A stretch of 13,151 nucleotides of DNA, from the NCBI GenBank assembly GCA_002497245.1, contig DANB01000002.1, forward strand, positions 1 to 13,151, given 5' to 3'. Under the pieces are notes generated by a model that was given only the letters and a program-made list of their open reading frames with translations, did not search any database and was not told the DNA's origin. This document shows positions 1 to 8,048 of this stretch, piece by piece. A program made the translations under genes and the position numbers. How positions within the stretch are numbered: the stretch's first letter is position 1; each line of letters begins with the position of its first letter. The DNA is from Euryarchaeota archaeon UBA439 (GTDB taxonomy: Archaea > Thermoplasmatota > Poseidoniia > Poseidoniales > Thalassarchaeaceae).

Positions 1-1139
1 ACGCCGCAACTTCACAAAAACCTCAATGTGTTATTGATGCAATGAGTGATTTTTATGAGAATTACAATTCAAATGCTCATAGAGCAAATCATACACTAGC
101 TGATGAAGCAAGCGCTGCATTGGAAAATGCTAGAAGTCAAATTTCTAGTTTTTTTGGTGCCAAGCCAGAGAATATGATTTACACCAGTGGAGCAACGGAA
201 GCAATTAATCTTGTTTCTTATGGCTGGGCTAAACATAATTTATGTAATGGCGATGTGATTGTAATTACAGAAATGGAGCACCATGCAGATATAGTACCAT
301 GGCAAGAACTATCTAAAGAAAAGGGCGTAGAAGTAAGATATGTGCCAATAAATAACGAAACATTCGTATTAGACATGGAGGCTTTTGAAATCGCTTTGGA
401 AGGTGCAGATTTAGTTTGTGTAACTCATACTAGTAATGTCTTAGGGATCAGAAATCCAATAGAGGACATAATAAAAATGAGTAAAGAAGTGAATTGTAAA
501 GTTCTAATTGATTGTGCTCAAGGTGCTCCTCACGAAAAAATAAATTTTGAAACACTAGGTGCAGATTTTCTAGCAATTTCAGCACATAAGATGGCGGGCC
601 CTACAGGCATCGGTTGCCTTCTAACATCAAAAGAAAGAATTCAGGAAATGGGTCCTTTCATGACTGGTGGTTCAATGATAAAGAAAGTTACCACTGACGG
701 TTCGACATTCAAAGATGGACATGCTATGTTTGAAACAGGAACTCCAAGAATTGCAGAAGCAATAGGTTGGGGGGCAGCGGTTGAATGGTTAGAGCAATTT
801 AAGATGGAAGATATTCATAATCATGTACATGAGATAGCGTCATTTGCAGGTAGTGAAATGGAAAAAATACCTGGAATCAAAATTTTTGGCAATCCCAGTG
901 ACAAGAATTCATCGGGTGCGGTTTCATTTTTACATGAAACAATACAATCTCAGGACTTGGCGTTGCTATTAGATCAAGGAGGTTATGCAGTTCGTACAGG
1001 TCATCACTGCGCGCAACCACTAATGGATGCATTAGGTGTCCCCTCAACCAATAGAGCATCTTTCTGGATATATAATACCAAAGAAGAAGTTGAAGGGTTC
1101 ATTAATCATCTGAGATATATATGTGAAAAATTTGCATAA
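1..1139 (+). CDS. sufS: SufS-type group II cysteine desulfurase (5' end cut by window edge)
   Basis: A PLP enzyme that removes sulfur from L-cysteine, giving alanine and an enzyme persulfide for Fe-S cluster assembly in the cytoplasm. The reading frame is open to the left edge: codons from base 3 read AATSQKPQCVIDAM, the conserved SufS N-terminal motif. The first ATG (42) is therefore internal, and roughly 25 residues are probably missing. Counting from that ATG, the PLP lysine is K183 (bases 588-590) in AHKMAGPTGIG, and the persulfide cysteine is C323 (bases 1008-1010) in RTGHHCAQP. TSGATEAIN and IDCAQGAPH are further aminotransferase class V motifs. The gene ends at TAA 1137-1139, 41 bases before sufE. 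Adjacent sufE and sufT support SufS over NifS or Csd. Family assignment is very secure; cellular role is inferred from family and neighbours. Confidence 0.95.
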   Translation, partial: AATSQKPQCVIDAMSDFYENYNSNAHRANHTLADEASAALENARSQISSFFGAKPENMIYTSGATEAINLVSYGWAKHNLCNGDVIVITEMEHHADIVPWQELSKEKGVEVRYVPINNETFVLDMEAFEIALEGADLVCVTHTSNVLGIRNPIEDIIKMSKEVNCKVLIDCAQGAPHEKINFETLGADFLAISAHKMAGPTGIGCLLTSKERIQEMGPFMTGGSMIKKVTTDGSTFKDGHAMFETGTPRIAEAIGWGAAVEWLEQFKMEDIHNHVHEIASFAGSEMEKIPGIKIFGNPSDKNSSGAVSFLHETIQSQDLALLLDQGGYAVRTGHHCAQPLMDALGVPSTNRASFWIYNTKEEVEGFINHLRYICEKFA

Positions 1140-1180
1140 GAATACAATCATTTCAATAAAAAAAACCCTTACGGCGTAAC

Positions 1181-1609
1181 ATGTCTTCGCTTTGGCCTGA
1201 GCATTTAGACAGCATTGTGGATGAATTCAAAGATTGTTTCGATTCAATGGAAAGGTATGAATTACTATTTGAATATGCTAGAAAAAATCCGAAACCACTT
1301 CCAGAAGAGGAATGGACCGAAGAAAATCAAATTTTAGGTTGTCAGTCAAGAGCACATGTGATTTGTTCATTGAATGATAAGGGACATTTCATATTAAGAT
1401 CGGGAGCAGACGCACAAATTGTTCAAGGACTAATGAGTATTACTGCGATTGCAGTAAATGGATTAAATCCGATTGAGGTCTCAAATTTAACTCCAGCATA
1501 TATAGAAGAGATGGGATTGAAAGCGGCTTTGAGTCCGAATAGAGCAAATGGTTTCTTGAATATGTTCAATAGAGTGATTAAAGAGGCAAAGATACTTTCG
1601 GAGACTTAG
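1181..1609 (+). CDS. sufE: SufE family sulfur acceptor
   Basis: SufE takes the persulfide sulfur from SufS on a single cysteine and passes it to the SufBCD scaffold. The 142-residue product has the family's usual length. The acceptor cysteine is C54 in ILGCQSRAHV, matching the GCQS loop around Cys51 of E. coli SufE. The C-terminal LSPNRANGF matches the conserved Leu-Ser/Thr-Pro-x-Arg motif. No zinc-ligand set is visible, which argues against the SufU/IscU-like family. Two other cysteines (C19, C62) lie outside the loop. The ATG at 1181 has no clear SD, but an A-rich stretch (about 1153-1164) lies about 20-28 bases upstream, so a leaderless start from a local promoter is possible. The next gene starts one base after the stop, indicating co-transcription. 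Confidence 0.92.
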   Translation: MSSLWPEHLDSIVDEFKDCFDSMERYELLFEYARKNPKPLPEEEWTEENQILGCQSRAHVICSLNDKGHFILRSGADAQIVQGLMSITAIAVNGLNPIEVSNLTPAYIEEMGLKAALSPNRANGFLNMFNRVIKEAKILSET

Positions 1610-1610
1610 G

Positions 1611-1913
1611 ATGATTGATAAGAATGCTGTTTTTGAGTCTTTAAATGAGGTTGAAGATCCAGAAATGAAAATTTCGGTTATTGATTTAGGCCTTATTTAT
1701 GATGTGAAAATAGAAAATACGCATGCAGAAATTGAAATGACTCTGACAAGCCCAGGTTGTCCTGTAGCACCAGAATTAATGGCAGCAGTTCACAGAGCAG
1801 CCTTGAAGACTCAGGGTTTAGAAAGCGTTCATGTAAATCTTACTTTCACACCTCTCTGGGATCCGAAAATACATGCCACTGAAGACGGAAAATTTGAGTT
1901 GGGCATATTCTAA
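1611..1913 (+). CDS. sufT: MIP18/DUF59 family Fe-S maturation factor (SufT-like)
   Basis: A 100-residue protein consisting almost wholly of a MIP18/DUF59 (PaaD-like) domain. Family motifs in order are EDPE (15-18), ISVIDLGLIYDV (21-32), MTLTSPGCP (43-51, with conserved C50) and LTFTPLWDP (77-85). Members act as accessory factors in Fe-S cluster transfer or maturation and are often encoded in suf operons. The ATG at 1611 is one base after the sufE stop, and GGAG at 1600-1603 gives a 7-base SD spacing. A phenylacetate PaaD role is unlikely because no paa genes adjoin it. The domain is sure; the name sufT rests on operon context. Confidence 0.9.
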   Translation: MIDKNAVFESLNEVEDPEMKISVIDLGLIYDVKIENTHAEIEMTLTSPGCPVAPELMAAVHRAALKTQGLESVHVNLTFTPLWDPKIHATEDGKFELGIF

Positions 1914-1920
1914 ATAAGGT

Positions 1921-4512
1921 GTGAATGTGTTATCAAAAGAAGAAAGGATTTTGGGTTGGTACAAGATTCCTAAATCGTCAAGAATATTACTTATAGCTAC
2001 TACATTAGTTGTTATCTTCTTGACGCCAAATCTTGCTGAAGGATATGAAAGTACATGGAACAAAATAGAGATTGACTCGACAGATGACTATAATGCAGCT
2101 GTGATTGATTCTAATGGAGATGCGTGGATTTTTGGAGATAATGGCATAATAATCCATGGTGAAAAAATGACAAATTGGAGCATAGTGAATTCACCTATCG
2201 ATGAAGATATTCTAACTGCATATTCTAACGAGTATATGATTGCTGCCGCAGGTGAGAATGGAACGGTAATTTACAAAGAAATAGGTTCTAATGAATGGTT
2301 TGAAAAAAGTGCTGATATCCAGGCAAGAATAAACTCAATCGCCATTAATGATATGAATGAAATTATAATCGTTACAGATTTTGGTGGAATTCAAATTCTA
2401 AGAGAGGAGGAATGGTTGGAAATAAATTCATTGACATCAGAAAATCTGTATGATATCACATTCGAAGAGAATAGAGGATTAATTTCAGGTTCATCCGGAT
2501 TAATTCTGGGCTCAGAAGATAATGGTCTGACTTGGGAAATCAGAGAAACCCCGGGAATTATCTCTGAATCTGAAATTGTATCAATTGGTTTCTATAAAGC
2601 AAATAGGGCTTATGCTATAACTTCAAATGGACAAATATTGAAATCAACCCAAGAAGCACTAACAACAACTGTAGGATACTCATGGACTATTAAGGAGATT
2701 GAATCTGAAAATTACACCACCAGTCTTAATGTCAATTTGACAGCATTAGAAATATTGAGTACTACTAAGATATTATTAGCCGGAGATAATGGTTATGTTG
2801 CACTGAGTAAAGATGGAGGCAATATAGTTACACCCCAACTGTTGCCAGATGGGTTTGAAAATCAGAAAATAAATGATATAGCTATGGAAAATGCATTTAG
2901 AGGGATAATTGTTGGAAATAATGGAAATGTTTTCTATACAGAAAATGGGGGAGAGGATGAACCAGTTGGATTTGAAGTAATTGACTTGAGTAATTTCAGT
3001 GAGTTCGTTGATTTCACAAAAGATAACCTCTGGGAGGGTTTGAAATCAACGATAAAAATAGTCATCTTTGGAATTCTTCTTGGTTTCTTCCTAGGGATTA
3101 TTTTAGCAATGTGTAAAACTGCACCAACTACTCTAAAACAGATGATTGAAAGCGATTTAGAAAAAACATTAGTCTTGTTTTGGTTAGCAATACCAACAAG
3201 TATCTTATTTACTAGAGATAGTGGGATAGGGCTAGGGATTTTTACATTCTTAACAATAATAGGTATAACCATTTTACTAGATTATTATATCAATAAGAAT
3301 AATACAGATTCGGAGGGTTTCCTAGGAATTCTTATACCAAATAATCATAGAAATAAAGTGATTAGGCTTCTTGGTTTATCGCTATTAATTGGCATGCCTA
3401 TTTCAGAGGAATGGGGATTCGATGGAGGAGCAGAATTAATCTACTCAGCACTAAATGATTTTCATGATTTTCAGCTCGGTTCAGATACTCCGAAATTATC
3501 CGCTCAACTAGGATATATTTTTGCACCAATTGGAGACCCCAGTGCATTCTTTAGACTAATAATTGGCATAGGTCTGACATATCTGGGAATCTTATTTTTA
3601 ACGGTAAATGGTAGTTTTTCTAAGAAAACATTGTTCGCAGGTAAGTTGTTTGTAGTGGTTATTTTATGGAGCATTATTTTAACGGAGTTATTCGTAGATT
3701 TTAATATTAATAATTTTGAATTTAGTATTACTAATTTAATGAAATATTTACTTATCTTGGGATTGGGATTATTCATGACTAGAAAAATAATTCCTGCGTT
3801 TTCTTGGACTGGAGTTGAATTGAAAAAATACAATATTACTATCGATCCATGGAGTCTGAGACCTCTGAATAGTTTAGCAACTCTTTATACTGATTTTTTC
3901 AGAAATACGCCGTTATTGGTGCAATTTATGTTTATCCATTTTGGTGTTCAATTAGGAAAACATATACAAAATATAGGGATTGATGTCACAGATGATTTAA
4001 CAATGATTTCTTCTCATCTTGGACCTTTAGATAGTCTGTTTTCCCCCATGATTGATTATGTAAGTGAAAGTTTATTTGGGCCCGGGAAAAGGTCATATCT
4101 TAGTGCAATCTTTGCATTGGGGTTAAACTCTGCAGCATACCAATGTGAAACAATAAGAGGTGCAATAGCAGCAATTCCATCAGGGCAAATGGAGGCGGGA
4201 AGGAGTATAGGTCTGACCTATATGGGTACTATGAGACTAATTATTCTTCCACAGGCCATCAGGATATGTATCCCTCCACTAGGCAATGAAATGGTAAATC
4301 TAGTACTAAATTCATCTCTAGCGAGCGTCATTGCATATACTGAATTGACACGCCAAGGGAAACTAGTTGTTGCAATTACTTTCCAGATCTTTTGGACATG
4401 GGGTATGGTAATGATAGCTTATTTCGTTGTCACATGGACTCTAGCTTTACTATTGAGAAGATTGGAAGAAAAGACCAGAATTCCAGGCTTGGGCATTTCG
4501 GGAGGGAATTAA
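1921..4512 (+). CDS. Fusion of Ycf48-like beta-propeller and amino-acid ABC transporter permease
   Basis: An 863-residue polypeptide combining two modules. Residues 21-37 are a hydrophobic anchor or signal sequence after basic residues. Residues 45-345 contain seven repeats of 37-54 residues, each with a Gly-rich turn: GDNG (72), GENG (111), DFGG (153), GSSG (190), TSNG (234), GDNG (288), GNNG (332). This resembles a seven-bladed Ycf48/BNR propeller. Residues 376-398 are the first permease helix; about 400-645 is an extra multi-helix region. FRNTPLL (660-666) and the EAA-loop motif (758-780, ending LPQAI) identify a His/Glu/Gln-type permease, closest by eye to AapQ/BztB. The propeller should lie outside the cell, since HisQ/HisM-type permeases have an external N-terminus. 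Sequons N85, N264 and N272 are compatible with this. The start is GTG 1921; GTG 1927 is an alternative with AAGGTG five bases upstream. Substrate is unknown, probably polar amino acids. Confidence 0.88.
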   Translation: MNVLSKEERILGWYKIPKSSRILLIATTLVVIFLTPNLAEGYESTWNKIEIDSTDDYNAAVIDSNGDAWIFGDNGIIIHGEKMTNWSIVNSPIDEDILTAYSNEYMIAAAGENGTVIYKEIGSNEWFEKSADIQARINSIAINDMNEIIIVTDFGGIQILREEEWLEINSLTSENLYDITFEENRGLISGSSGLILGSEDNGLTWEIRETPGIISESEIVSIGFYKANRAYAITSNGQILKSTQEALTTTVGYSWTIKEIESENYTTSLNVNLTALEILSTTKILLAGDNGYVALSKDGGNIVTPQLLPDGFENQKINDIAMENAFRGIIVGNNGNVFYTENGGEDEPVGFEVIDLSNFSEFVDFTKDNLWEGLKSTIKIVIFGILLGFFLGIILAMCKTAPTTLKQMIESDLEKTLVLFWLAIPTSILFTRDSGIGLGIFTFLTIIGITILLDYYINKNNTDSEGFLGILIPNNHRNKVIRLLGLSLLIGMPISEEWGFDGGAELIYSALNDFHDFQLGSDTPKLSAQLGYIFAPIGDPSAFFRLIIGIGLTYLGILFLTVNGSFSKKTLFAGKLFVVVILWSIILTELFVDFNINNFEFSITNLMKYLLILGLGLFMTRKIIPAFSWTGVELKKYNITIDPWSLRPLNSLATLYTDFFRNTPLLVQFMFIHFGVQLGKHIQNIGIDVTDDLTMISSHLGPLDSLFSPMIDYVSESLFGPGKRSYLSAIFALGLNSAAYQCETIRGAIAAIPSGQMEAGRSIGLTYMGTMRLIILPQAIRICIPPLGNEMVNLVLNSSLASVIAYTELTRQGKLVVAITFQIFWTWGMVMIAYFVVTWTLALLLRRLEEKTRIPGLGISGGN
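4501..4506 (+). promoter_or_regulatory. Shine-Dalgarno for the ABC ATPase
   Basis: GGAGGG lies six bases before ATG 4513, inside the last codons of the permease gene. It supports this start and translational coupling between permease and ATPase. Confidence 0.7.
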
Positions 4513-5253
4513 ATGGAAGACGAAGTACTAATCATAGAGAATCTCGAAAAAATATATTCTGGAGGAGTTCATGCAGTCAGAGGAGTTTCGTTCAAAGTTA
4601 GAAAAGGAGAGTCTGTAGCGATTATAGGTTCATCTGGTAGCGGGAAATCAACTGTACTTAGATGTATTAACAGGCTTATAGAGCCCACATTAGGAGTAAT
4701 TAAATTGAACGGAGAGGTGATAAATAATCCGTTAGCAAATGTTAATGAAATACGTGCAAAAATAGGTATGGTTTTCCAATCATTTGAACTCTTTTCTCAT
4801 CTGAAGGTCTTGGAAAATATAACATTAGGACTTAGACATGTAAGGGGTATGAATAAGGAAGAAGCGGAAAAAATAGCTCTTGAGGTATTGGAAAGAGTAG
4901 ATATGTTAGATAGAATAGATGCTTATCCAGGAAACCTTTCAGGAGGGCAAAAACAAAGAGTTGCAATTGCAAGATCTCTAGCAATGCATCCAGAAGTCAT
5001 ATTATTTGATGAACCGACTAGTGCCTTAGATCCTGAATTAATAGGATCAGTTTTACAAACAATTAGAGGTTTGGCTGATGAAGGAATGACAATGGTAATA
5101 GTTACTCATGAAATAAATTTTGCTAGGGATGTTGCAGATAGAATAATCTACATGGACAAGGGAATTATTGCAGAAGAAGGCCCATCAGACATCATTGAGA
5201 ATCCTAAAACTGAGAGATTGAAAGAATTTCTTTCAGCCATGGATGATGAATGA
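4513..5253 (+). CDS. glnQ: Polar amino-acid ABC transporter ATP-binding protein (GlnQ/HisP family)
   Basis: A cytoplasmic ATPase that powers amino-acid import. The 246 residues are the usual length for this family and all motifs are intact: Walker A GSSGSGKST (39-47), Q-loop Q89, signature LSGGQ (142-146), Walker B VILFDE (162-167) and switch H199. The LRCINRLIEP stretch after Walker A is typical of the GlnQ/HisP/AapP group. Its ATG follows the permease TAA (4510-4512) with no gap. GGAGGG at 4501-4506, inside the permease coding end, gives an SD spacing of 6 bases, so translation is likely coupled. It should dimerise beneath the fused permease just upstream. No binding-protein gene follows; the gene ends 8 bases from the convergent gdhA stop. 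The symbol reflects family, not proven substrate. Confidence 0.94.
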   Translation: MEDEVLIIENLEKIYSGGVHAVRGVSFKVRKGESVAIIGSSGSGKSTVLRCINRLIEPTLGVIKLNGEVINNPLANVNEIRAKIGMVFQSFELFSHLKVLENITLGLRHVRGMNKEEAEKIALEVLERVDMLDRIDAYPGNLSGGQKQRVAIARSLAMHPEVILFDEPTSALDPELIGSVLQTIRGLADEGMTMVIVTHEINFARDVADRIIYMDKGIIAEEGPSDIIENPKTERLKEFLSAMDDE

Positions 5254-5261
5254 TTCAGGAA

Positions 5262-6617
5262 TTAAATTAATCCTTGAGCAGTCATTGCTTCTGCGACTTT
5301 AAGGAAACCCGCAATATTAGCACCTGCCACATAATTATCTGGCATACCATATCTTTCAGCAGTTTCTGCTGCATTCTTATGTATATCCACCATAATTTTA
5401 TCTAATTTAGCGTCAACTTCTTCTCGAGTCCAATTATATCTTAGAGAATTCTGAGACATTTCAAGACCTGATGTTGCGACCCCCCCGGCATTACTGGCCT
5501 TTCCAGGTGCAAACATAATGCCATTAGTTAAGAAAACTTCAACAGCTTCCGGGGTACAAGGCATATTAGCTCCTTCTGCAACAGCCATAACTTGATTTTC
5601 AACTAGCATTTTTGCCTCTTCACCGTTTATCTCATTTTGAGTAGCGCATGGCAGTGCTACATCGACATTTATCCCCCATAATCCATTTGAAGCTGGTTCT
5701 GGCTCAGATGGAGTGAAAGTGGCACTAGAATATTCTTTAGCATACTCTGAGATTCGTCCACGGCGATTATTTTTTAAATCCATAATCCAAGATAATTTAT
5801 CTCTATCTATACCATCTGGGTCATGAATAAATCCACCTGAATCGGACATTGTGACAGGTTTTCCTCCAAGATCTAAAACTTTCTCACAGGCAAACTGTGC
5901 AACATTGCCTGAACCTGAAATAGAAACTGTTGCACCTTCGAATGATTTGCCCTTAACTGCAAGCATTTCTCTAGCAAAATAAACTAGACCATATCCTGTT
6001 GCTTCTGGCCTAATTAGAGAACCACCATATGAGAGCCCTTTGCCAGTAAGTACACCCGTGAACTCATTAGCTAATTTCTTATACATTCCAAAAAGGAAAC
6101 CTATTTCTCTCCCTCCAACGCCAATATCTCCCGCGGGAACGTCTAGATTAGCACCAATATGCCTCCATAATTCCATCATGAAAGATTGACAAAAACGCAT
6201 TACTTCAGCATCAGTCTTACCCTTTGGATCGAAGTCAGAACCACCTTTTCCACCACCCATCGGCAGACCAGTCAAGCTGTTTTTGAATACCTGCTCAAAT
6301 GCTAAGAACTTGAGTATCGATTGATTAACAGATGGGTGAAAGCGGAGTCCACCTTTGTATGGCCCTATTGCGCTATTCATTTGAATACGAAATCCGCGAT
6401 TAACTTGTAAGTTTCCACTATCATCATACCAAGGAACTCTAAATTGAATTATTCTTTCAGCCTCAACCATTGATTCTACAACTGGTAAATATTCAGGGTG
6501 CTGCTTAATTACTGGAACTAAACTTTCCAGCACCTCTTCCACGGCTTGATGGAATTCAGGTTGATTCGGGTCTCTTGCAATTACACTATCGTACACTTTT
6601 TTCATTGTATTATCCAT
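5262..6617 (-). CDS. gdhA: NADP-type glutamate dehydrogenase
   Basis: Catalyses reductive amination of 2-oxoglutarate with ammonia to glutamate (and the reverse). From ATG 6617 it is 451 residues, like E. coli GdhA (447), and aligns nearly throughout. Seen are AIGPYKGGLRFHPSVN (substrate lysine K88), LPMGGGKGGSDFDP (catalytic K124), VPAGDIGVGGRE (D164), nucleotide-binding SISGSGNVAQ, and LPCATQNE. These key residues sit exactly four positions earlier than in E. coli, which supports this start, as does GGTGA at 6623-6627. The frame is open 33 codons further, to an ATG at 6716 three bases from the upstream HD gene, but that extension lacks an SD and family similarity. NADPH preference is inferred from family. 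The close match to bacterial enzymes suggests transfer from bacteria. It follows the HD phosphohydrolase gene in the same direction. Confidence 0.95.
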   Translation of the reverse strand: MDNTMKKVYDSVIARDPNQPEFHQAVEEVLESLVPVIKQHPEYLPVVESMVEAERIIQFRVPWYDDSGNLQVNRGFRIQMNSAIGPYKGGLRFHPSVNQSILKFLAFEQVFKNSLTGLPMGGGKGGSDFDPKGKTDAEVMRFCQSFMMELWRHIGANLDVPAGDIGVGGREIGFLFGMYKKLANEFTGVLTGKGLSYGGSLIRPEATGYGLVYFAREMLAVKGKSFEGATVSISGSGNVAQFACEKVLDLGGKPVTMSDSGGFIHDPDGIDRDKLSWIMDLKNNRRGRISEYAKEYSSATFTPSEPEPASNGLWGINVDVALPCATQNEINGEEAKMLVENQVMAVAEGANMPCTPEAVEVFLTNGIMFAPGKASNAGGVATSGLEMSQNSLRYNWTREEVDAKLDKIMVDIHKNAAETAERYGMPDNYVAGANIAGFLKVAEAMTAQGLI

Positions 6618-6622
6618 GGGAT

Positions 6623-6627
6623 TCACC
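6623..6627 (-). promoter_or_regulatory. Shine-Dalgarno deciding the gdhA start
   Basis: On the minus strand GGTGA is followed by five bases and ATG 6617-6615. It favours this start over the ATG at 6716, which has no such motif. Confidence 0.6.
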
Positions 6628-6719
6628 AAGGTTTCCGAATCTAGATTAGTTATCGGGCAAGCAGAGGACCGACTAACCCCTTTTGAATGGTATGTATTGA
6701 ACAACTCATTAAACATTAA

Positions 6720-8036
6720 TTAAGAGAAGATATGTTCATCGGCGAGACGTTCTACTATCTTTTCGTACCCTGGTAAAGTCATAACATAAACAACTTCCTG
6801 AGAGACTTGCCTATTTCTTAATGCCTCAGCTATTGGAGTATGATCTTTGAACCATCGCGTCTTACCATCATCACCAATTATTCTAATATCTACTTGAGAC
6901 ATACGAGGTTCGGAAAGCAATAATTTAACAGAAGGGACATCTATGGCAACATACCCCTCATCTAATCCTGCACGCTTAGCAATTTCATCTTCAAGTTCAA
7001 TTCTTTTGGAAGAGTTAGATGCTAGATGAATTAATTTCTCAATAGTTTCTTCAGGTAAATCTTGTTTTCGGCGACTAGTTGATATTTTCATTAGTTGTCT
7101 ATATTTTAGCCTCCTAACCATATCTCTAGCAAACTTTCCTGAATCATAAAGTGCACCCCAAATCTCTGAGTCGACTCTTTTCTGCAAATCTAAAGAATCC
7201 GGTAAATCATCAACACTTCTCTCAACTGCTCTAGAAAGCATAATTTCAGTAACTCTTGTTACTCTATGGAAGTAAACAGCACTATACATTAAACCTCTAG
7301 CCATCATCATACCTTCTAATGCAGGTAAACCTCCCTCTTCTACTGCTACATCTCCTCCGTGCCTCTCTAAGCATTCAATTAGCCTATGGTGATCAATTAT
7401 TCCATGCTTGACCCCTGTAAAATGAGAATCTCTCAACAAATAATCCATCTGATCACAGTCAACTGGTCCATGAATTAAGTGAGATAATGTGTCATCTTGA
7501 AAAACAAAATTCTCTTTACCTTCCACCCATTGTAGTAAATTTCTCTCAGTACCACCTGCATCGGGGCCACGGATAAGTCCTGCAACTTCCTTAGGATCTA
7601 TGTCATAAGACTCAAGAATCTCAGGGATACTTATTCGATCTGAAAAAAATTTAGCCTCTCCCTCTCTTAGAATATCATAATCTCCTAAGATTATACCCTC
7701 CGTAATCGACATATGATCAAGTCCACCTCTTTCATGGAGGATATGCTCCAATGTATGCGAATAGGGGCCATGCCCTACATCATGTAACATTCCAGCAACT
7801 TGGACAGTAGATTTCTCATGTGCATTCAAAGATATCGAATCAGCCATTAATCCTGCAATATGAGAAACCCCTAGAGAATGTTCAAATCTAGTATGATGAG
7901 CACCAGGGAATACGAGATGAGCTAGTCCTAATTGTTTAATGTGGCTAAGTTTATTCATTTCAGGTGTTTTTAGCAGTTCCTCCCTGACATCATCGATACG
8001 AAATTGACCATGAATTGCATCATTAATGACTTTGAT
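6720..8036 (-). CDS. SAMHD1-like HD-domain phosphohydrolase with non-canonical start
   Basis: A metal-dependent phosphohydrolase of the HD superfamily. Relatives include SAMHD1 and bacterial dNTP triphosphohydrolases, so nucleotide triphosphate hydrolysis is the likely but unproven activity. Counting from the first ATG (7958), probable metal ligands are H27 in HTRFEHSLGV, H59-D60 in GMLHDVGHGPYSH, and D167 in HGPVDCDQMDYLLRDS. The first ATG gives 412 residues but begins inside the conserved IKQLGL segment. The frame continues upstream as VINDAIHGQFRIDD...LLKTPE, which matches the family N-terminus (IxDxIHGxI). There is no ATG, GTG or TTG before the in-frame stop at 8067-8069. ATC 8036 is my best start because AGGGG (8044-8048) sits seven bases upstream. 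It precedes gdhA in the same direction and diverges from the RHH gene. Confidence 0.88.
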   Translation of the reverse strand: MKVINDAIHGQFRIDDVREELLKTPEMNKLSHIKQLGLAHLVFPGAHHTRFEHSLGVSHIAGLMADSISLNAHEKSTVQVAGMLHDVGHGPYSHTLEHILHERGGLDHMSITEGIILGDYDILREGEAKFFSDRISIPEILESYDIDPKEVAGLIRGPDAGGTERNLLQWVEGKENFVFQDDTLSHLIHGPVDCDQMDYLLRDSHFTGVKHGIIDHHRLIECLERHGGDVAVEEGGLPALEGMMMARGLMYSAVYFHRVTRVTEIMLSRAVERSVDDLPDSLDLQKRVDSEIWGALYDSGKFARDMVRRLKYRQLMKISTSRRKQDLPEETIEKLIHLASNSSKRIELEDEIAKRAGLDEGYVAIDVPSVKLLLSEPRMSQVDIRIIGDDGKTRWFKDHTPIAEALRNRQVSQEVVYVMTLPGYEKIVERLADEHIFS

Positions 8037-8043
8037 AAAATCG

Positions 8044-8048
8044 CCCCT
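8044..8048 (-). promoter_or_regulatory. Possible Shine-Dalgarno for the HD gene
   Basis: AGGGG on the minus strand, seven bases upstream of the ATC codon at 8036-8034. It is the only SD-like element before the conserved N-terminal segment of the HD protein, and is the basis for choosing that codon. Confidence 0.4.

Noticed and set aside
42..44. ATG as the true sufS start
   Set aside because: Codons upstream to base 3 encode the conserved AATSQKPQ motif, so the gene starts outside the window.
2934..3833. Minus-strand open frames inside the permease fusion gene
   Set aside because: They are complementary shadows of hydrophobic codons, with no independent evidence.
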